Of a DNA stretch of 15,860 nt, positions 1 to 9,437 are shown piece after piece. This stretch comes from Tieghemiomyces parasiticus (Eukaryota > Kickxellomycota > Dimargaritomycetes > Dimargaritales > Dimargaritaceae), in contig JANBPT010001043.1 of the NCBI GenBank assembly GCA_027575765.1, positions 1-15,860 on the forward strand, read 5' to 3'. Under the pieces are notes generated by a model. The model was given only the letters and a program-made list of their open reading frames with translations, made no database searches and had not been told where the DNA came from. The position numbers were made by a program, and so were the translations under genes. Within the stretch, counting starts at the first letter, position 1. Each line of letters begins with the position of its first letter.

Positions 1-102
1 ATGAGCTACTGGAATGAGTATTACCGGCCCCGGCTATACACGAGCTTCGCGAAGTTGTTTGCGTTCAATATCCATACTGTACCCAGGCGGATTACTAGGT
101 AA
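1..102 (+). CDS. Possible C-terminal end of a gene starting left of the window
   Basis: Frame 1 is open from the first base to a TAA at 100-102 and gives 33 residues rich in aromatic and basic amino acids (for example RPRLYTSFAKLF near residues 10-21). An ATG happens to sit at base 1, but the frame may extend to the left, so this could be the last exon of a gene cut by the window edge. A run of 33 open codons is not unlikely by chance, so support is weak. The bases AG|GTAAAT at 97-104 also resemble a splice donor, in which case the frame would continue elsewhere. I do not recognise the peptide. Confidence 0.22.
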   Translation: MSYWNEYYRPRLYTSFAKLFAFNIHTVPRRITR

Positions 103-561
103 ATGTGGGAAAGGTGTGAAGAAGAGAAACGTCCGGAAGAGTGGAGACTGTGTAATCGCTCGGCTCCCCCCTCCGCCATCTTACCCTCTCATCCCTTGCT
201 TGATCTATCCAGCTGTGTGGCCGGGCCTATAAGGTTTTCTTCGGCTCCAGTGACCAAGCCAACCCGCAACTATCCACGTTGTACTCATTGATTAACTTGA
301 GCAAGCATTTGCTATTGACTTTGTTTTTGCTGTTTTCTCCCCTTCATGGCGCGTCTTTAACTCCTCTCCATGTCCATCTATAGCAGTGGTGAGGATGTAA
401 GCCCGTTCGCCAGTAACGATGAGACTTGGCAAGGTGGTAACCAGTAAGTGATATTTGACCTGACCATGTAGCGGAGGGGTATTTTTTTTTGTGATACGTT
501 TTTGCTCGGTGTGTGATGAAGTTAACCTGCCCATGTCCTCGCTGCCACACTCAACACATGA
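103..561. other. Non-coding or unassigned stretch upstream of the first complete gene
   Basis: No convincing reading frame is present on either strand. The stretch has a T run at 482-490 and two donor-like sites (GTAACC at 437, GTAAGT at 444). A short 5' exon of the next gene could lie here: the ATG at 419 followed by six codons to the donor at 437 would join in phase to an acceptor at about 591 or 597. That model rests only on phase and is speculative. Otherwise this is probably the promoter and leader of the gene at 697-1726. Confidence 0.4.
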
Positions 562-696
562 CTACGTTATAGGACTCGTCACCAACGTCAGCCACAGCAA
601 TGGCTCCCCTTTCCGGAACACAAATCAAGTGAACCCACCGATCCCAAGACCGCTGAAGCGTCACCGGTCCCGCCGCTGTCGCTGCTGTACCAGCCC

Positions 697-1726
697 ATGG
701 ACGGACCCGACGAGTCACCAACACTCACCGGCAGCCAGTACCTATCCCCCCGATCTAACGAAGGGGATGGTGATGTAAAGGAGACGGGTTGGCTTGATCA
801 GTTTCGTCGGACCGACGGCTTGTCGCAGCCGTCCACCGCTGCCGTTCGTCATACGCTTTCGTCACACCCACCGACAGATCCGTGGAGGGGCCGGGACAAG
901 GCTCGGCTGCTGTGTAAGCCGAGTGTCAGCCCGGCTGAGGAGCAGGAGTATCGTCGGTAAGTAATATTTGTGAATGGTAATACCCCAACATGACACCCCC
1001 CACGTGGACTTCTTACTTAGTTTGCCATCCAACATCTTAAGAGACTGTGGTACAAGTCCTTGCATAGCACGAAGTGACTAACCTTGTTATTTTAATACGT
1101 ATATCGCGATTTTTATGGGGGGTTTAATATTTTTCTAATTATGATTATTTTTCGGCCGATCATACAGCTATGTGGCCCAGTTCCAGGACACGACCGACTT
1201 TTATGCCCTAGTTGACGAAATCCAGAGCCGCAGCAGTCTCCGCCCTGCCACCAATGAGAAGGCTATCCCTACTTCGACTACCACCACTGCTAGGGTAGGC
1301 TCGAAGGATCCCTCCACCGAGCACGGGACTTATGACCATTTGGCACAGCACCCGGACTACCATACCTACTTTGAGTACATACGGGCGACGAAGACGGCCG
1401 ACCACCTTCAGCCTGCCAATCCCACTGGTGGGGGTGACCATATCGTTGCAGTCGGCCGCGACCGACTGTCTGAGGATACCCTTCAAATCTATCGCCGGTA
1501 TGCCGATTTACCTGATACGTGGGGGGGCGAGGACACTACCGTCCCCACCACCGCCCTCGGTGGTAATAATTTTCCACACGATAACCAAGTGCCGCAGCAG
1601 GCAGGAGGTATGAGGGTGACGATGGGTGACCGACAACTAAGAAAGACTTACCAGCATTGGCTCAATACCGGTCGACTCAAGGCGCCTCGGTGGTGGTGGA
1701 GGCGGCCATCTGGAGAGGTCGTATAG
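697..1726 (+). CDS. Hypothetical protein of unknown function, two exons (697-956 and 1168-1726)
   Basis: The two exons join to give 272 aa from the ATG at 697. The first frame runs past the donor into a stop at 958, and the second lacks a good ATG. Removing 957-1167 fuses them in phase through one split arginine codon (EEQEYR + RYVAQFQD), which is the main reason to believe the gene. The frame is open upstream to 562, and that extension (SSEPTDPKTAEASPVPP and so on) looks like disordered protein, so the true start may be an upstream exon. Residues 1-65 are polar and probably disordered. The motif Y-R-R-Y follows acidic residues at 85-88 and again at 185-188, with a weaker Y-Q-H-W at 238-241, suggesting a short repeated helix. 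The C-terminus is basic and tryptophan-rich (RWWWRRP). There is no signal peptide or membrane segment. I recognise no family. It is convergent with the next gene. Confidence 0.6.
957..1167 (+). other. Spliceosomal intron in the first hypothetical gene (211 nt)
   Basis: The donor is GTAAGT at 957-962 and the acceptor is CATACAG ending at 1167. A branch-like GACTAACC lies near 1076-1083. The intron is T-rich and GC-poor towards its 3' end compared with the flanking exons. Removing it keeps the frame and avoids the stop TAA at 958-960. The split codon is CG|C, arginine. The branch-to-acceptor distance of about 85 nt is long for a fungal intron. Confidence 0.7.
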
Positions 1727-2198
1727 CATCCCCCCCCCACTTCCCTCCCCACGTTTGTCTCTTCTTCGCGGCCACTCCCCACACTATAATTTGCTGGTGG
1801 GAGACTTATGCAAGTCGGACACCTCCTTGAATATTTGGTTCGATCACATCTGTAGGCGATATGCTAGGCTGTGTTAAACTATAAAATCGGCATGAATACC
1901 AAAAACGCACGGAACTCCCCTTGATTACCATTATGCTGATCCAAACCTTACACTATTTTTAAATAACTTTGAATACTGCTTTGTTATAAAAAAGGGAGTA
2001 TATAAACGGGTAAACAAAGAAGTACACAGGTCAGGTAGAGGTGGAGTGGCGATAATAATAATGAAGTACGGCGATGTCAAAGTCGCATCATTTGCCAATC
2101 CTGCCTTTTCAACCATTATGGTTCAAGTCCCAAAAGAAAAAGGGAGGGGTAGGAGGGGGGAACAGGGTGCTAGTTAGAACCTGCGGCTGCAACCCAAA
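1727..2198. other. Convergent intergenic region with the 3' ends of two genes
   Basis: This region lies between the stop of the 272-aa plus-strand gene and the stop of the 766-aa minus-strand gene. It begins with a C-rich run, then becomes A+T-rich (about 1860-2130), as expected of untranslated ends and poly(A) sites. CTATAAAA near 1880 is a possible variant poly(A) signal for the plus-strand gene. No exact AATAAA was seen in the sense orientation of either gene. TATATAAA near 1998-2005 resembles a TATA box but has no gene behind it. Confidence 0.5.
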
Positions 2199-4499
2199 CT
2201 AGATGGATAAGCGGTGGGCTGAGGCGAAGGCCGGTCCCGGCTGGTGCAGCCGTTCAATCTCGCACTCCAGAATCTTGTCGAGTTGCTCGGCCAAATCGGC
2301 CCAGGGCCGGAGCATTCCCGCGACAGTATTATACCACTCCTCACTGCCGACGGTATCGGTAGGTGTGGTGAAAACTTGGCAGAACAGGTGGTAACGGTTG
2401 TCGCCTGACCGTTCGCACATTTGCTCGTGGCGGTAATCATGTTCGTGGGTCGGGCGATGGTGGTGACTGGGGCGCTGATGATGTGGTTCTTGGTGTTGGC
2501 GGTCGTTGGGCGAAGAGAGCGACGCCAGGGACGACGATGAAGACTGCGACGAGAAGGAGAAGGACGACCGACGGCTGGTATTCCGGCCATTACGACTGGT
2601 GTCGTCCAGTCCCGTGGAGAGATGATCATAGCCATGGTGATTGTGCTGCTCGCGGTGGTGGTTCGAGTGGGAGCGGGAAGGCGAGGATGACTGCGGACGA
2701 AGCGACCGAGGACTCGATGAGGCGGCCAGACGCTCACACACCTCTTCAAAAAAGGGATGGTACACTTCCATGAGGTCTGCCATGGTGGCAGGGTTGCCTC
2801 GCAGTTCGTCCAGCGGAATGAGTAGCGCGGTCGGAACGGTCCCCCCGTCGATGGCAGAGCGTTGCTGCGATCCTTGGCGCGTACGCCAGTGCCGCTGCTG
2901 ACTGGGACGGCAATCGGCCCGGGAAACACCACCGCCACTAGCGGCTTGGTCACCGCCGTTATTATCACCGGGCACCTCATATTCGTCGCGAGTGGTAATA
3001 AATTCCGAGTCCGGTCGGGTATCTGTTGGCAGTTGGTCGGCCGTTAGAGGCCCGCTCAAGGGAGAGGGCAGAGACTGGCCGGCGGAGGCAGGGGAGAAGG
3101 CGCCCACGGGCGACATGCGACGCTCAACACCACTGGTCGGCGAGGGTAGCCGCGCCTCCTGGGGTTTAAAATTAGTACCATCGGCCAGATCACCGTTCTC
3201 GGCGGCTCCGGTGGCGATTGGTAGGTTCAGGGAATTTCGACGCGCACGAGGTTTGGTGTTGATGACGGTGGGTGCGGGAAACAGCTCAGCCGAATCGGGT
3301 GGGGTTCCGGGCAGACTGGGCCGACGTGGATACTTACCCGTCGTCGCGGCCGGGCGATGGGCGGCGGTGACAGGTCCGCTCGGAGGCATTTGTAAGATTG
3401 GTGGTGGCGCGGTGGCGGTCCAGCGGTCGCGATACCGTCGATCAATCGGGGCATCGTTTTTATCAACGTTATCCGCCTGGGCGGGGCCAGTGGGGGAGTC
3501 CACTGGGGACCAGTTGACGGGGAACGTGGCGTATTTGCCCTGGGTGTCGGTGGTTTCGCGGCTTGGGCGGTCCTCGTCGTCAGACCTGTCGCTGAGGGCT
3601 TCCTCGTCATCGCTGTCGTGGCGGAATGTGTAAGGGTCATCATAGTCGTGATGGGGTGCATCCACACCGCCATCAGGCCCGAAGGCGGTACCGCCAAACA
3701 CGTGGCTGGTAGTAGGGCCCTGGCGGGTCTCCCAAACGGAAGGCTCGTAGCCCACCATGTCCTGAAACTTGGACCAAATGGCGGGCACGTGGGCGAGGTA
3801 TTGGCCGAGCTGACTGATCCAGACCACGTCGGGAACGGCTGACCTCGGGGCGTAGAGGATCTGCTGGAAGGATTCAAAGGCGTCGCCGGCCGCCGAAGTG
3901 GTTGGGGTCGTCGTGATGCCTTCCATGGCGTTCTCGTGGTGCAGAGCGGCGAACGGACTAGGGGAGAGCGGAGTACCTAGGGTGTTATAATCGTACCCCT
4001 GCAGCACGGAGCGTATTGTCGCAAAGAGGGACCCGTTCTGGTTCACTAGATCCCGCATCTCGCGCGGCCGGTCGAGTAGCGCCACCATAATGTTGGTCGA
4101 CACCACCTCGCCCTTCACGTCCAATTGGTCATCCAAGTGAATGACGTCACTGCACGGGGGTGGTGACTGCTGCTGGGTGGGGGGCGGCAAGTGGGAGCTC
4201 ATAGTGGTGCCGTCTCCGTCGGCACCGGTGCCATCAGAATCGGCGTCACGATGCGAGTACTCGTGGCTGGGCGGCGTACTGAAACGGACCCGGTGGACGC
4301 GGGGCCGGTTGGCGGCGGCCGAGGCTAAGGGGTCTGGGCGGTCGTCACCATCTCGCGGGGTCAGGGCGGAGACCTTGCGGGCCAAGAGGTCCATGTCGAT
4401 TGGTACTACGGAGCTATCAAGCAGTTCGGGGCGGTCGGTCTCCCGGTCACGGCGGCCGGCGGTCGAAGGGCAATCGGGGTTGGAGGACATGACGGGCAT
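2199..4499 (-). CDS. Uncharacterised 766-aa protein with a duplicated helical module (possibly PAH-like) and a long disordered linker
   Basis: One uninterrupted frame of 766 aa with GC-rich third positions. A TAA lies immediately upstream of the first ATG. The second ATG (Met4, at 4488-4490) has the better context (G at -3) and may be the true start. Residues 1-125 are polar and contain RVRF at 70-73, which fits the protein phosphatase 1 docking pattern. Residues 136-252 form a helical module with the second-half pattern F..F.QIL...PD..W...L..YL...P..W.KF.DMVGY. Residues 255-555 are acidic, proline- and serine-rich and probably disordered. Residues 559-592 and 702-750 match the first and second halves of the module without gaps, split by a His/Ser-rich insert (about 595-698). 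The second half loosely recalls paired amphipathic helix (PAH) domains of Sin3-type corepressors, but I cannot confirm a family. No signal peptide or membrane segment is visible. A nuclear scaffold or co-regulator role is a guess. Confidence 0.85.
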   Translation of the reverse strand: MPVMSSNPDCPSTAGRRDRETDRPELLDSSVVPIDMDLLARKVSALTPRDGDDRPDPLASAAANRPRVHRVRFSTPPSHEYSHRDADSDGTGADGDGTTMSSHLPPPTQQQSPPPCSDVIHLDDQLDVKGEVVSTNIMVALLDRPREMRDLVNQNGSLFATIRSVLQGYDYNTLGTPLSPSPFAALHHENAMEGITTTPTTSAAGDAFESFQQILYAPRSAVPDVVWISQLGQYLAHVPAIWSKFQDMVGYEPSVWETRQGPTTSHVFGGTAFGPDGGVDAPHHDYDDPYTFRHDSDDEEALSDRSDDEDRPSRETTDTQGKYATFPVNWSPVDSPTGPAQADNVDKNDAPIDRRYRDRWTATAPPPILQMPPSGPVTAAHRPAATTGKYPRRPSLPGTPPDSAELFPAPTVINTKPRARRNSLNLPIATGAAENGDLADGTNFKPQEARLPSPTSGVERRMSPVGAFSPASAGQSLPSPLSGPLTADQLPTDTRPDSEFITTRDEYEVPGDNNGGDQAASGGGVSRADCRPSQQRHWRTRQGSQQRSAIDGGTVPTALLIPLDELRGNPATMADLMEVYHPFFEEVCERLAASSSPRSLRPQSSSPSRSHSNHHREQHNHHGYDHLSTGLDDTSRNGRNTSRRSSFSFSSQSSSSSLASLSSPNDRQHQEPHHQRPSHHHRPTHEHDYRHEQMCERSGDNRYHLFCQVFTTPTDTVGSEEWYNTVAGMLRPWADLAEQLDKILECEIERLHQPGPAFASAHRLSI

Positions 4500-4857
4500 T
4501 AAATTATGAAGTTTGCGTACGGAGGAGGCAAAGGGGTCGCTGCCCGGCGTGGTGCACCGTAGAGAGTGACGTCCAGGGGGGAATAGGCTGTTTTTAGGCG
4601 GAGGTTAGGAGGGGCAAGTCGCTGAAGATAGCGCGGGGGTACAATTACAGCGACAGGGTGGGCCCGTCTCGATAGAGGGTGGGATGGAGGTAGCGGGTGT
4701 CGACCGGCGGTTTGGAGGGAGGGAAGGTAGAGGAAGGGGAACTAGACTAGGAAGCGTATGGCAAAGAAACAATGAAAGGTACGTTTGTGGCAGCAAAGGC
4801 GTGTGAATGAGTGTGGTCTGATGGGCGGGTAGGCAGGGGCCGGGTGGGCGTTGGCTC
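4500..4857 (-). promoter_or_regulatory. Pyrimidine-rich leader and promoter-proximal region of the 766-aa gene
   Basis: Read on the minus strand, 4590-4850 is strongly rich in C and T, with long CT and CCT runs. Many fungal promoters have such tracts around and upstream of the transcription start. It lies directly upstream of the start codon at 4499 and downstream of the TATA-like palindrome at 4858-4869. No conserved reading frame is evident within it. The role is inferred from composition and position. Confidence 0.45.
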
Positions 4858-4869
4858 GGTTTATAAACC
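4858..4869 (-). promoter_or_regulatory. Perfect 12-bp palindrome containing a TATA-like core
   Basis: GGTTTATAAACC is its own reverse complement and contains TTTATAAA. It lies about 360 bp upstream of the 766-aa gene's start codon, with the CT-rich tract between. A TATA box is plausible. Because it is symmetric it could position transcription in either direction, but no gene is visible on the plus-strand side. Confidence 0.35.
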
Positions 4870-6650
4870 ATGGGCAACCGATACTACAGACGACCGGATG
4901 GGAGAGGCTGGCTGGGCTGAGGGGCTGGCCGCTGAAACCTGTGGGAAAGCGAGATCTGACTGGCAGCGGGAAACAGGGGCTGGAGGGCATTTGCTCACTC
5001 TGGCTATATGCAGACGGGGGGACTGGCGCTGCCGTGGTAGCGCGACAAGGGGGTCATACACACGGGGGAGCCCTCTCTGCCCTATGCCTCTGCTGATGGC
5101 GTGGCGGGAGGACCCTCGAATCAGCCCGTCGGGGCAAGTGCAGGACACCCCTCCTCCCGTACACACCCATCGGCAACAGCCTCGGATCGAGCAGCCGGCA
5201 GGAGGAGGGAGGAGGCGGGGGAGGGACGCAGGAAAATAGTGAGGTAACCTCGCCCACGACCCAGCTGGACGCCGCATATACACACAGACCGTGATGATGA
5301 CGGAGGTGCCTCGGCAACTGGCACGGTGGTGTTACGGCGGGTCTGAATTGGAAGCCATGCATGCCGGGAGGAGACGAGAAGGGCGACGTCATTCCCAAAG
5401 AGATCATGCGATGAGCCAATAGGAAAGAGCACTGCCTCCGGGCCCTAGCTCGATAGGCTCAGGCAGAGAGGCGGTGGATTGCCTGGCAACTCGTCCATCA
5501 ACCCCATGGGGTGCCGTCAAGCTTTGTGCCGGGCGGCCGGGGCCGCGGTCTTTAGACGTAACCGGCTGTCGAGGCACGATGGCATCGCCGAGAGTCCTTC
5601 CGCCTTCTCTCGCCCGCCACCGCCGCTGAGAAGCTGCGGGGGGAGGTACCGCCCCCAACCAATGGTGTGTATGCTCCCGTTTATTGCCGCCCATCCACAG
5701 CCACCCACCCTCCCTCTCTCTCGATGTATATACCTAAATAGGGGGTTGCCTAATTGGGACGGGTTGCACAACGTCAGCCGGCCCACCAAGGCCGTGTGAA
5801 GGTTGTCCGCATTTGGACTGGTTTTAGACCGCGCCCCCTGTCACGCTCCCCGCCTCCGCTGACCTGCACGTGCGACCGGGCGGGCCCGGCGAGGCGAATG
5901 GTTAATGAAAGGTACACTGCTGTTGCTTATTGTCCCGACCACCCCCAGACGATCGGTTCGGCGGGTGGCTTCCTTTCAGCATCCCTCAATTTGTGTAAGC
6001 TTCCTCGTCATCGTCCTTTCTGGGTCGCCCTAGCGGTATGCGGCTGACCACCGGCAGCCAGCTGGACGGAATGGTGCGGACGTAGTGTGGCAATGTCTCT
6101 GCCCTGGCCATCTGCCCAGTTCCCACCGGCAAAAATGAATCCGGCTGTCGGCTCGGGCACTAGGACACTCCTCGCCATCTACCCAAGGAACCTGAAGCGT
6201 TCTCCGTTCTGGAAACTGTCCACCCCATGTCCATACCAAGGTATACGACGCAGCCACCAGGGCCAAGGACCATATGGACTAGTAAAGCAGGCGGGCGATT
6301 ACCAATGCACGTCTGTCACCGTGACCACCACTTTCATGTGCACGTCAGCGAGCCTGCATGGCAAATTCACCTCCTTCACCGTGTGTCGATCGTAGCTCAC
6401 TTTCCAAAGCGACCTTCTCAATACCATGGGCATTTGAGACTTAGGGGGCTCCTGACCGACCTTGTAGGCGAAAAAATGAGTTGGCGTGACCCTCCCGTAC
6501 CGACTAGCTACGATATGGGTTATGCACTTTTGGCAGGCGCCGGGTCCAGGGGATAAATAAAGGGTACGTGGACAGACCGACGATGACCACGGCATTGCGA
6601 GTGATAATGTCGCCCTTAAGCCTATGGGCCCGGAGGTATTAAAATTAATG
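4870..6650. other. Gene-poor intergenic stretch, GC-rich part
   Basis: All reading frames here are short (up to 142 codons), rich in Pro, Arg and Gly, and overlap on both strands, as expected from non-coding GC-rich DNA. There are CCAAT sequences near 5414 and 5659 and a purine-rich run GGAGGAGGGAGGAGGCGGGGG near 5202-5222. AATAAA occurs at 6556-6561 with no gene in front of it. No RNA gene or intact mobile element was recognised. Confidence 0.45.
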
Positions 6651-9400
6651 AAATGGGGCACCGCCTAGCGTTCGGAATTCAATGCAAGTTGGATGTCAAT
6701 CCACACCAGGCTCATCCTAGGCATTACCAGCTCTGGGTGATACCACGCCACGCCACCTTGGCACATGGTTGGCGTGGTCCAAGGCCTTTATCGACTGTTC
6801 TCGATAATACGGCAGTAGAATAAAGGCCTGCCGCTGTATTCTCGACGGTACGACCGTCAGTTCAGGCCGACTGGGAATTTTAACATGCAAAGCTTGACCA
6901 GGAGTTGGTGGACCGATGACCACATGTTGAGCACCGCCCATTTAACCTTTAGCTAGCCAAGAGATAGCCAATTGACCGTTGTAGTAAGCACGCCACATCG
7001 CTTGGATTACCGGCGGCTAGATTTGGTGAAGCGGGTGGACATGGTGACCAGACTTTCCTTAAAGGCACACGTCGGCATGTCTTCTCCACCCCAGCCCCCC
7101 CTCCCGCCCAGGGGAAGGAGGAGTGAAATTGGCGTAGGGTGGATGGAGAATAGGTAGTCCATATCCGCCGAAAGCTCTGGCTAGCTTCCATTGGGCGAGG
7201 GAGGGCAGCGAAGAAGGGGGGAGGGTCTCAGTACAAACAGAATTCTGAACCCCCCACCTTGTGGACGCCTGGGGGTATGGGCCGCACGAACGACCCAAGC
7301 GATGCTGGCCTTGTCGTAGCAACGGTAATCGAACAAAGCAGCACAGTGGCCGGTGGGTAAGGAAGGAAGGGGGGAAAGGGAGGGTGACGGTGGTTAAAGC
7401 AGAAGGTCGAGCCGACCAGTAGCCCAAGGCCCTTCTATTTACTTTACAGCCCAATCGAATGCCCTTATCGTTATACTGCTACGGAGTGTCGGCTACCAAC
7501 CAACCACTCGCAAGGGTCGATATTTCTCCTACCCCCTTTTAGTTTGTGTTCCTCTGCCATAGCCGCCCAGGGGTCCCAGACCGCGGCGGGTACGGCACGG
7601 GAGCGGAGGCACCGGTATATGACATAATATTTTCCGCCTTCGTCACAGCCCCACCTAAACGCCTCCCAATATTTTGTTGGAATGTGTTCTTTCTTCTGGC
7701 TTACTACGCCTTAAAATAAAGGCACCGGCCAATCACAGTCTAAGGGCTTTAGGAGTTCCATCTCCCTCTAGATTTTTATCGCGAATAGTGTGTCGTTTGG
7801 TTGCTGTTCGCCATACAACCATACCACTATTTCCGCCGATTGCGCCTTGGGTTCCTCGTGTTTCATACTATCTCGTGGACAATGGTTGAGCGGCCAACAC
7901 GCTGATAAACCCTCGAGTTTCCAATGGGATATTTTATCTCAATAGTTGATACTACTGCAGGGCCCTTCGCATATGCTTTATCATCGTTGGCCAGCACTGT
8001 TTAACATGAGTTAATGGCTACAGATCATCTACTGTCAGGCCCAGCTGTTGGAATCGGTGGACGGTGTGTGTGTAGGGTCTAAAATGGGGCTGCCGACGTG
8101 TTAAACGTGGTTGACTGGTAACTCAATAAAAGGTTAAGGCCGGCAGCGTCAATTCTACTGATGAAACCATGACGATAAATGGCCAGACCAAGTGTGTCAA
8201 CTCGTCATTGGAATACCTTTCCCTCTGTCCACCCTCCCTCACTCGGTATAGATGTTACCCGGTATGCTAGCTTTTATTTCCTTTTACCCGTCAGCTTCCG
8301 TTCCACCCACCCCCTTGGACCAGGTGCCTCGGCCCCTTCCAATTTTGCTTTAGAGTTCCTGTAATTATAGACTTTACACTCTTCTTTAGACTTAAGACTT
8401 CAGGTCTATATATTTATATTGGTTGGATTTTAAACTCCATCCGTATGAGGGTTGTTTTTTCCACACTACATATATATTATTTAAAAATACACTATCCAAA
8501 AGAGTACAGGCGACGGTAGAATTGGAACTGTGCTGTTCGAGTAGACTGCATTTGGTGGGTGAAACAAACGGACTAATCGCGCTGTCCTATTCACTGATGC
8601 AGCTGTGAAAGACGGGTACCGAAACCACCGCACCCACAGCATGCGCGTTAGTCGACATGCTTTATCCGATAAGGGCAATGGGTCCCCAGCTCACCTGGAA
8701 TTCCGCCAACCGTTTATCATCCCTCCTTGATTATTTCGTCTCCCCTTCCACTGTGCCCAAACCTGCTACTCTTTCCCCGTTGCACGGTCTACTCTTATTT
8801 ACCTTTTTTAGCCATATGCTGCCTGCCAATCATATTCCTCTGTTGTAACCGACGCCAGTCGTATGGAACAGGCCTTACCGAAATTCAAGTTGGATTTCTA
8901 TCCATGTCTTTCGAGTATGATACGGCATAGAGAAGAACGTGGACATACTCATGCATCAATACGGTTGTTTTTGAAAGGCACTGAAAAAAAAACGGATAGT
9001 TGAAGGGGGGGGTGTCTCGTCTTGTAGGCCGTATCCGCAGCGAGGGTCATAGGGAGAAGCGGCTAAGGTCCCTAGGAGGCTGTACAGGCAAGGGAGAGGG
9101 TAAGAAGACGAGGGGCAGGTATGCCGCGAAGACCGCCCATTCGTTTGTCCAGCGAAGTCGGGTAACCGTTGGGTTCCCTACCTCGTCTATTCACCGTTTC
9201 CGCCGGTCTGTTCTCGTGGACGGGGCCCTCTCTGCCCTTTTCAGCGACGCCAAAGTCAAGCAGAGGAGCTCGCAGTGACTGCACTCGAAAACGAAGAAAA
9301 TGGATGATTGGAGGGGAGATCGGGCCGACAAGGGCCCGCTATGTGCACGTCTAACACCTATCGAAAAGCGGAGCCCGGACGGATCCCGAATTCTAAGTTG
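6651..9400. other. Gene-poor intergenic stretch, mixed composition
   Basis: No supported gene. The longest frames (for example 7059-7454, minus) are low-complexity and overlap frames on the other strand. Apart from the hairpin cluster listed separately, 8340-8480 is A+T-rich with three copies of AGACTT at 8369, 8388 and 8395, followed by an inverted version (AGGTCT at 8402). There is an A run near 8983-8992 and a G run near 9004-9011. Two places share a degenerate AATTC..AAGTTGGAT..ATCCA sequence (about 6676-6702 and 8881-8904), perhaps traces of an old repeat. Confidence 0.4.
6742..6873. repeat. Cluster of nested inverted repeats (hairpins) in non-coding DNA
   Basis: Four stems crowd into about 130 bp. 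ACCACGCCA (6742-6750) pairs perfectly with TGGCGTGGT (6770-6778), with a smaller GCCA/TGGC hairpin in its loop. AGGCCTTTA (6782-6790) pairs perfectly with TAAAGGCCT (6821-6829), enclosing TCGA/TCGA. CGGCAG (6810-6815) pairs with CTGCCG (6828-6833) as an alternative. GACGGT (6844-6849) pairs with ACCGTC (6853-6858) across a 3-nt loop. A CAGT/ACTG pair lies at 6858-6873. One 9-bp stem is expected by chance in a window this size, but this clustering is less likely. It may be a structured non-coding RNA, a small palindromic element (MITE-like) or chance. No RNA family is recognised. Confidence 0.4.
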
Positions 9401-9412
9401 CCGGGGTCACTG

Positions 9413-9437
9413 TCACTCACTCACTCACTCACACACA
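9413..9437. repeat. TCAC microsatellite running into CA repeats
   Basis: Five perfect TCAC units at 9413-9432 continue as ACACA to 9437. This simple repeat is upstream of the small secreted-protein gene. No function can be assigned. Confidence 0.9.

Noticed and set aside
1837..1847. GGTTCGATCAC, similar to the B box of a tRNA gene
   Set aside because: The flanking bases cannot form a T-arm stem, and no A box or acceptor stem is found.
2174..2980. 268-codon minus-strand frame within the 766-aa gene
   Set aside because: It overlaps the longer gene in another frame, and its Pro/Ser/Thr/Arg-rich composition is what a shifted reading of that GC-rich gene gives.
3227..3877. 216-codon minus-strand frame
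   Set aside because: It is a shadow of the 766-aa gene with Pro/Thr/Arg-rich composition.
4811..5283. Overlapping frames of about 140 codons on both strands
   Set aside because: Low complexity (Gly, Arg, Pro), open on both strands at once, with no conserved pattern.
7059..7454. 131-codon minus-strand frame
   Set aside because: Rich in Pro, Ser and Leu with no domain-like pattern, and no promoter or splice support.
8369..8408. AGACTT repeats and a short inverted copy, considered as a regulatory array or CRISPR-like repeat
   Set aside because: The units are six bases with irregular spacing in A+T-rich DNA, which is easily explained by chance.
5071..9238. A 14-base exact match (GCCCTCTCTGCCCT) shared between about 5070 and 9225
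   Set aside because: Roughly one such pair is expected by chance in 16 kb, the sequence is low-complexity, and similarity does not extend beyond it.
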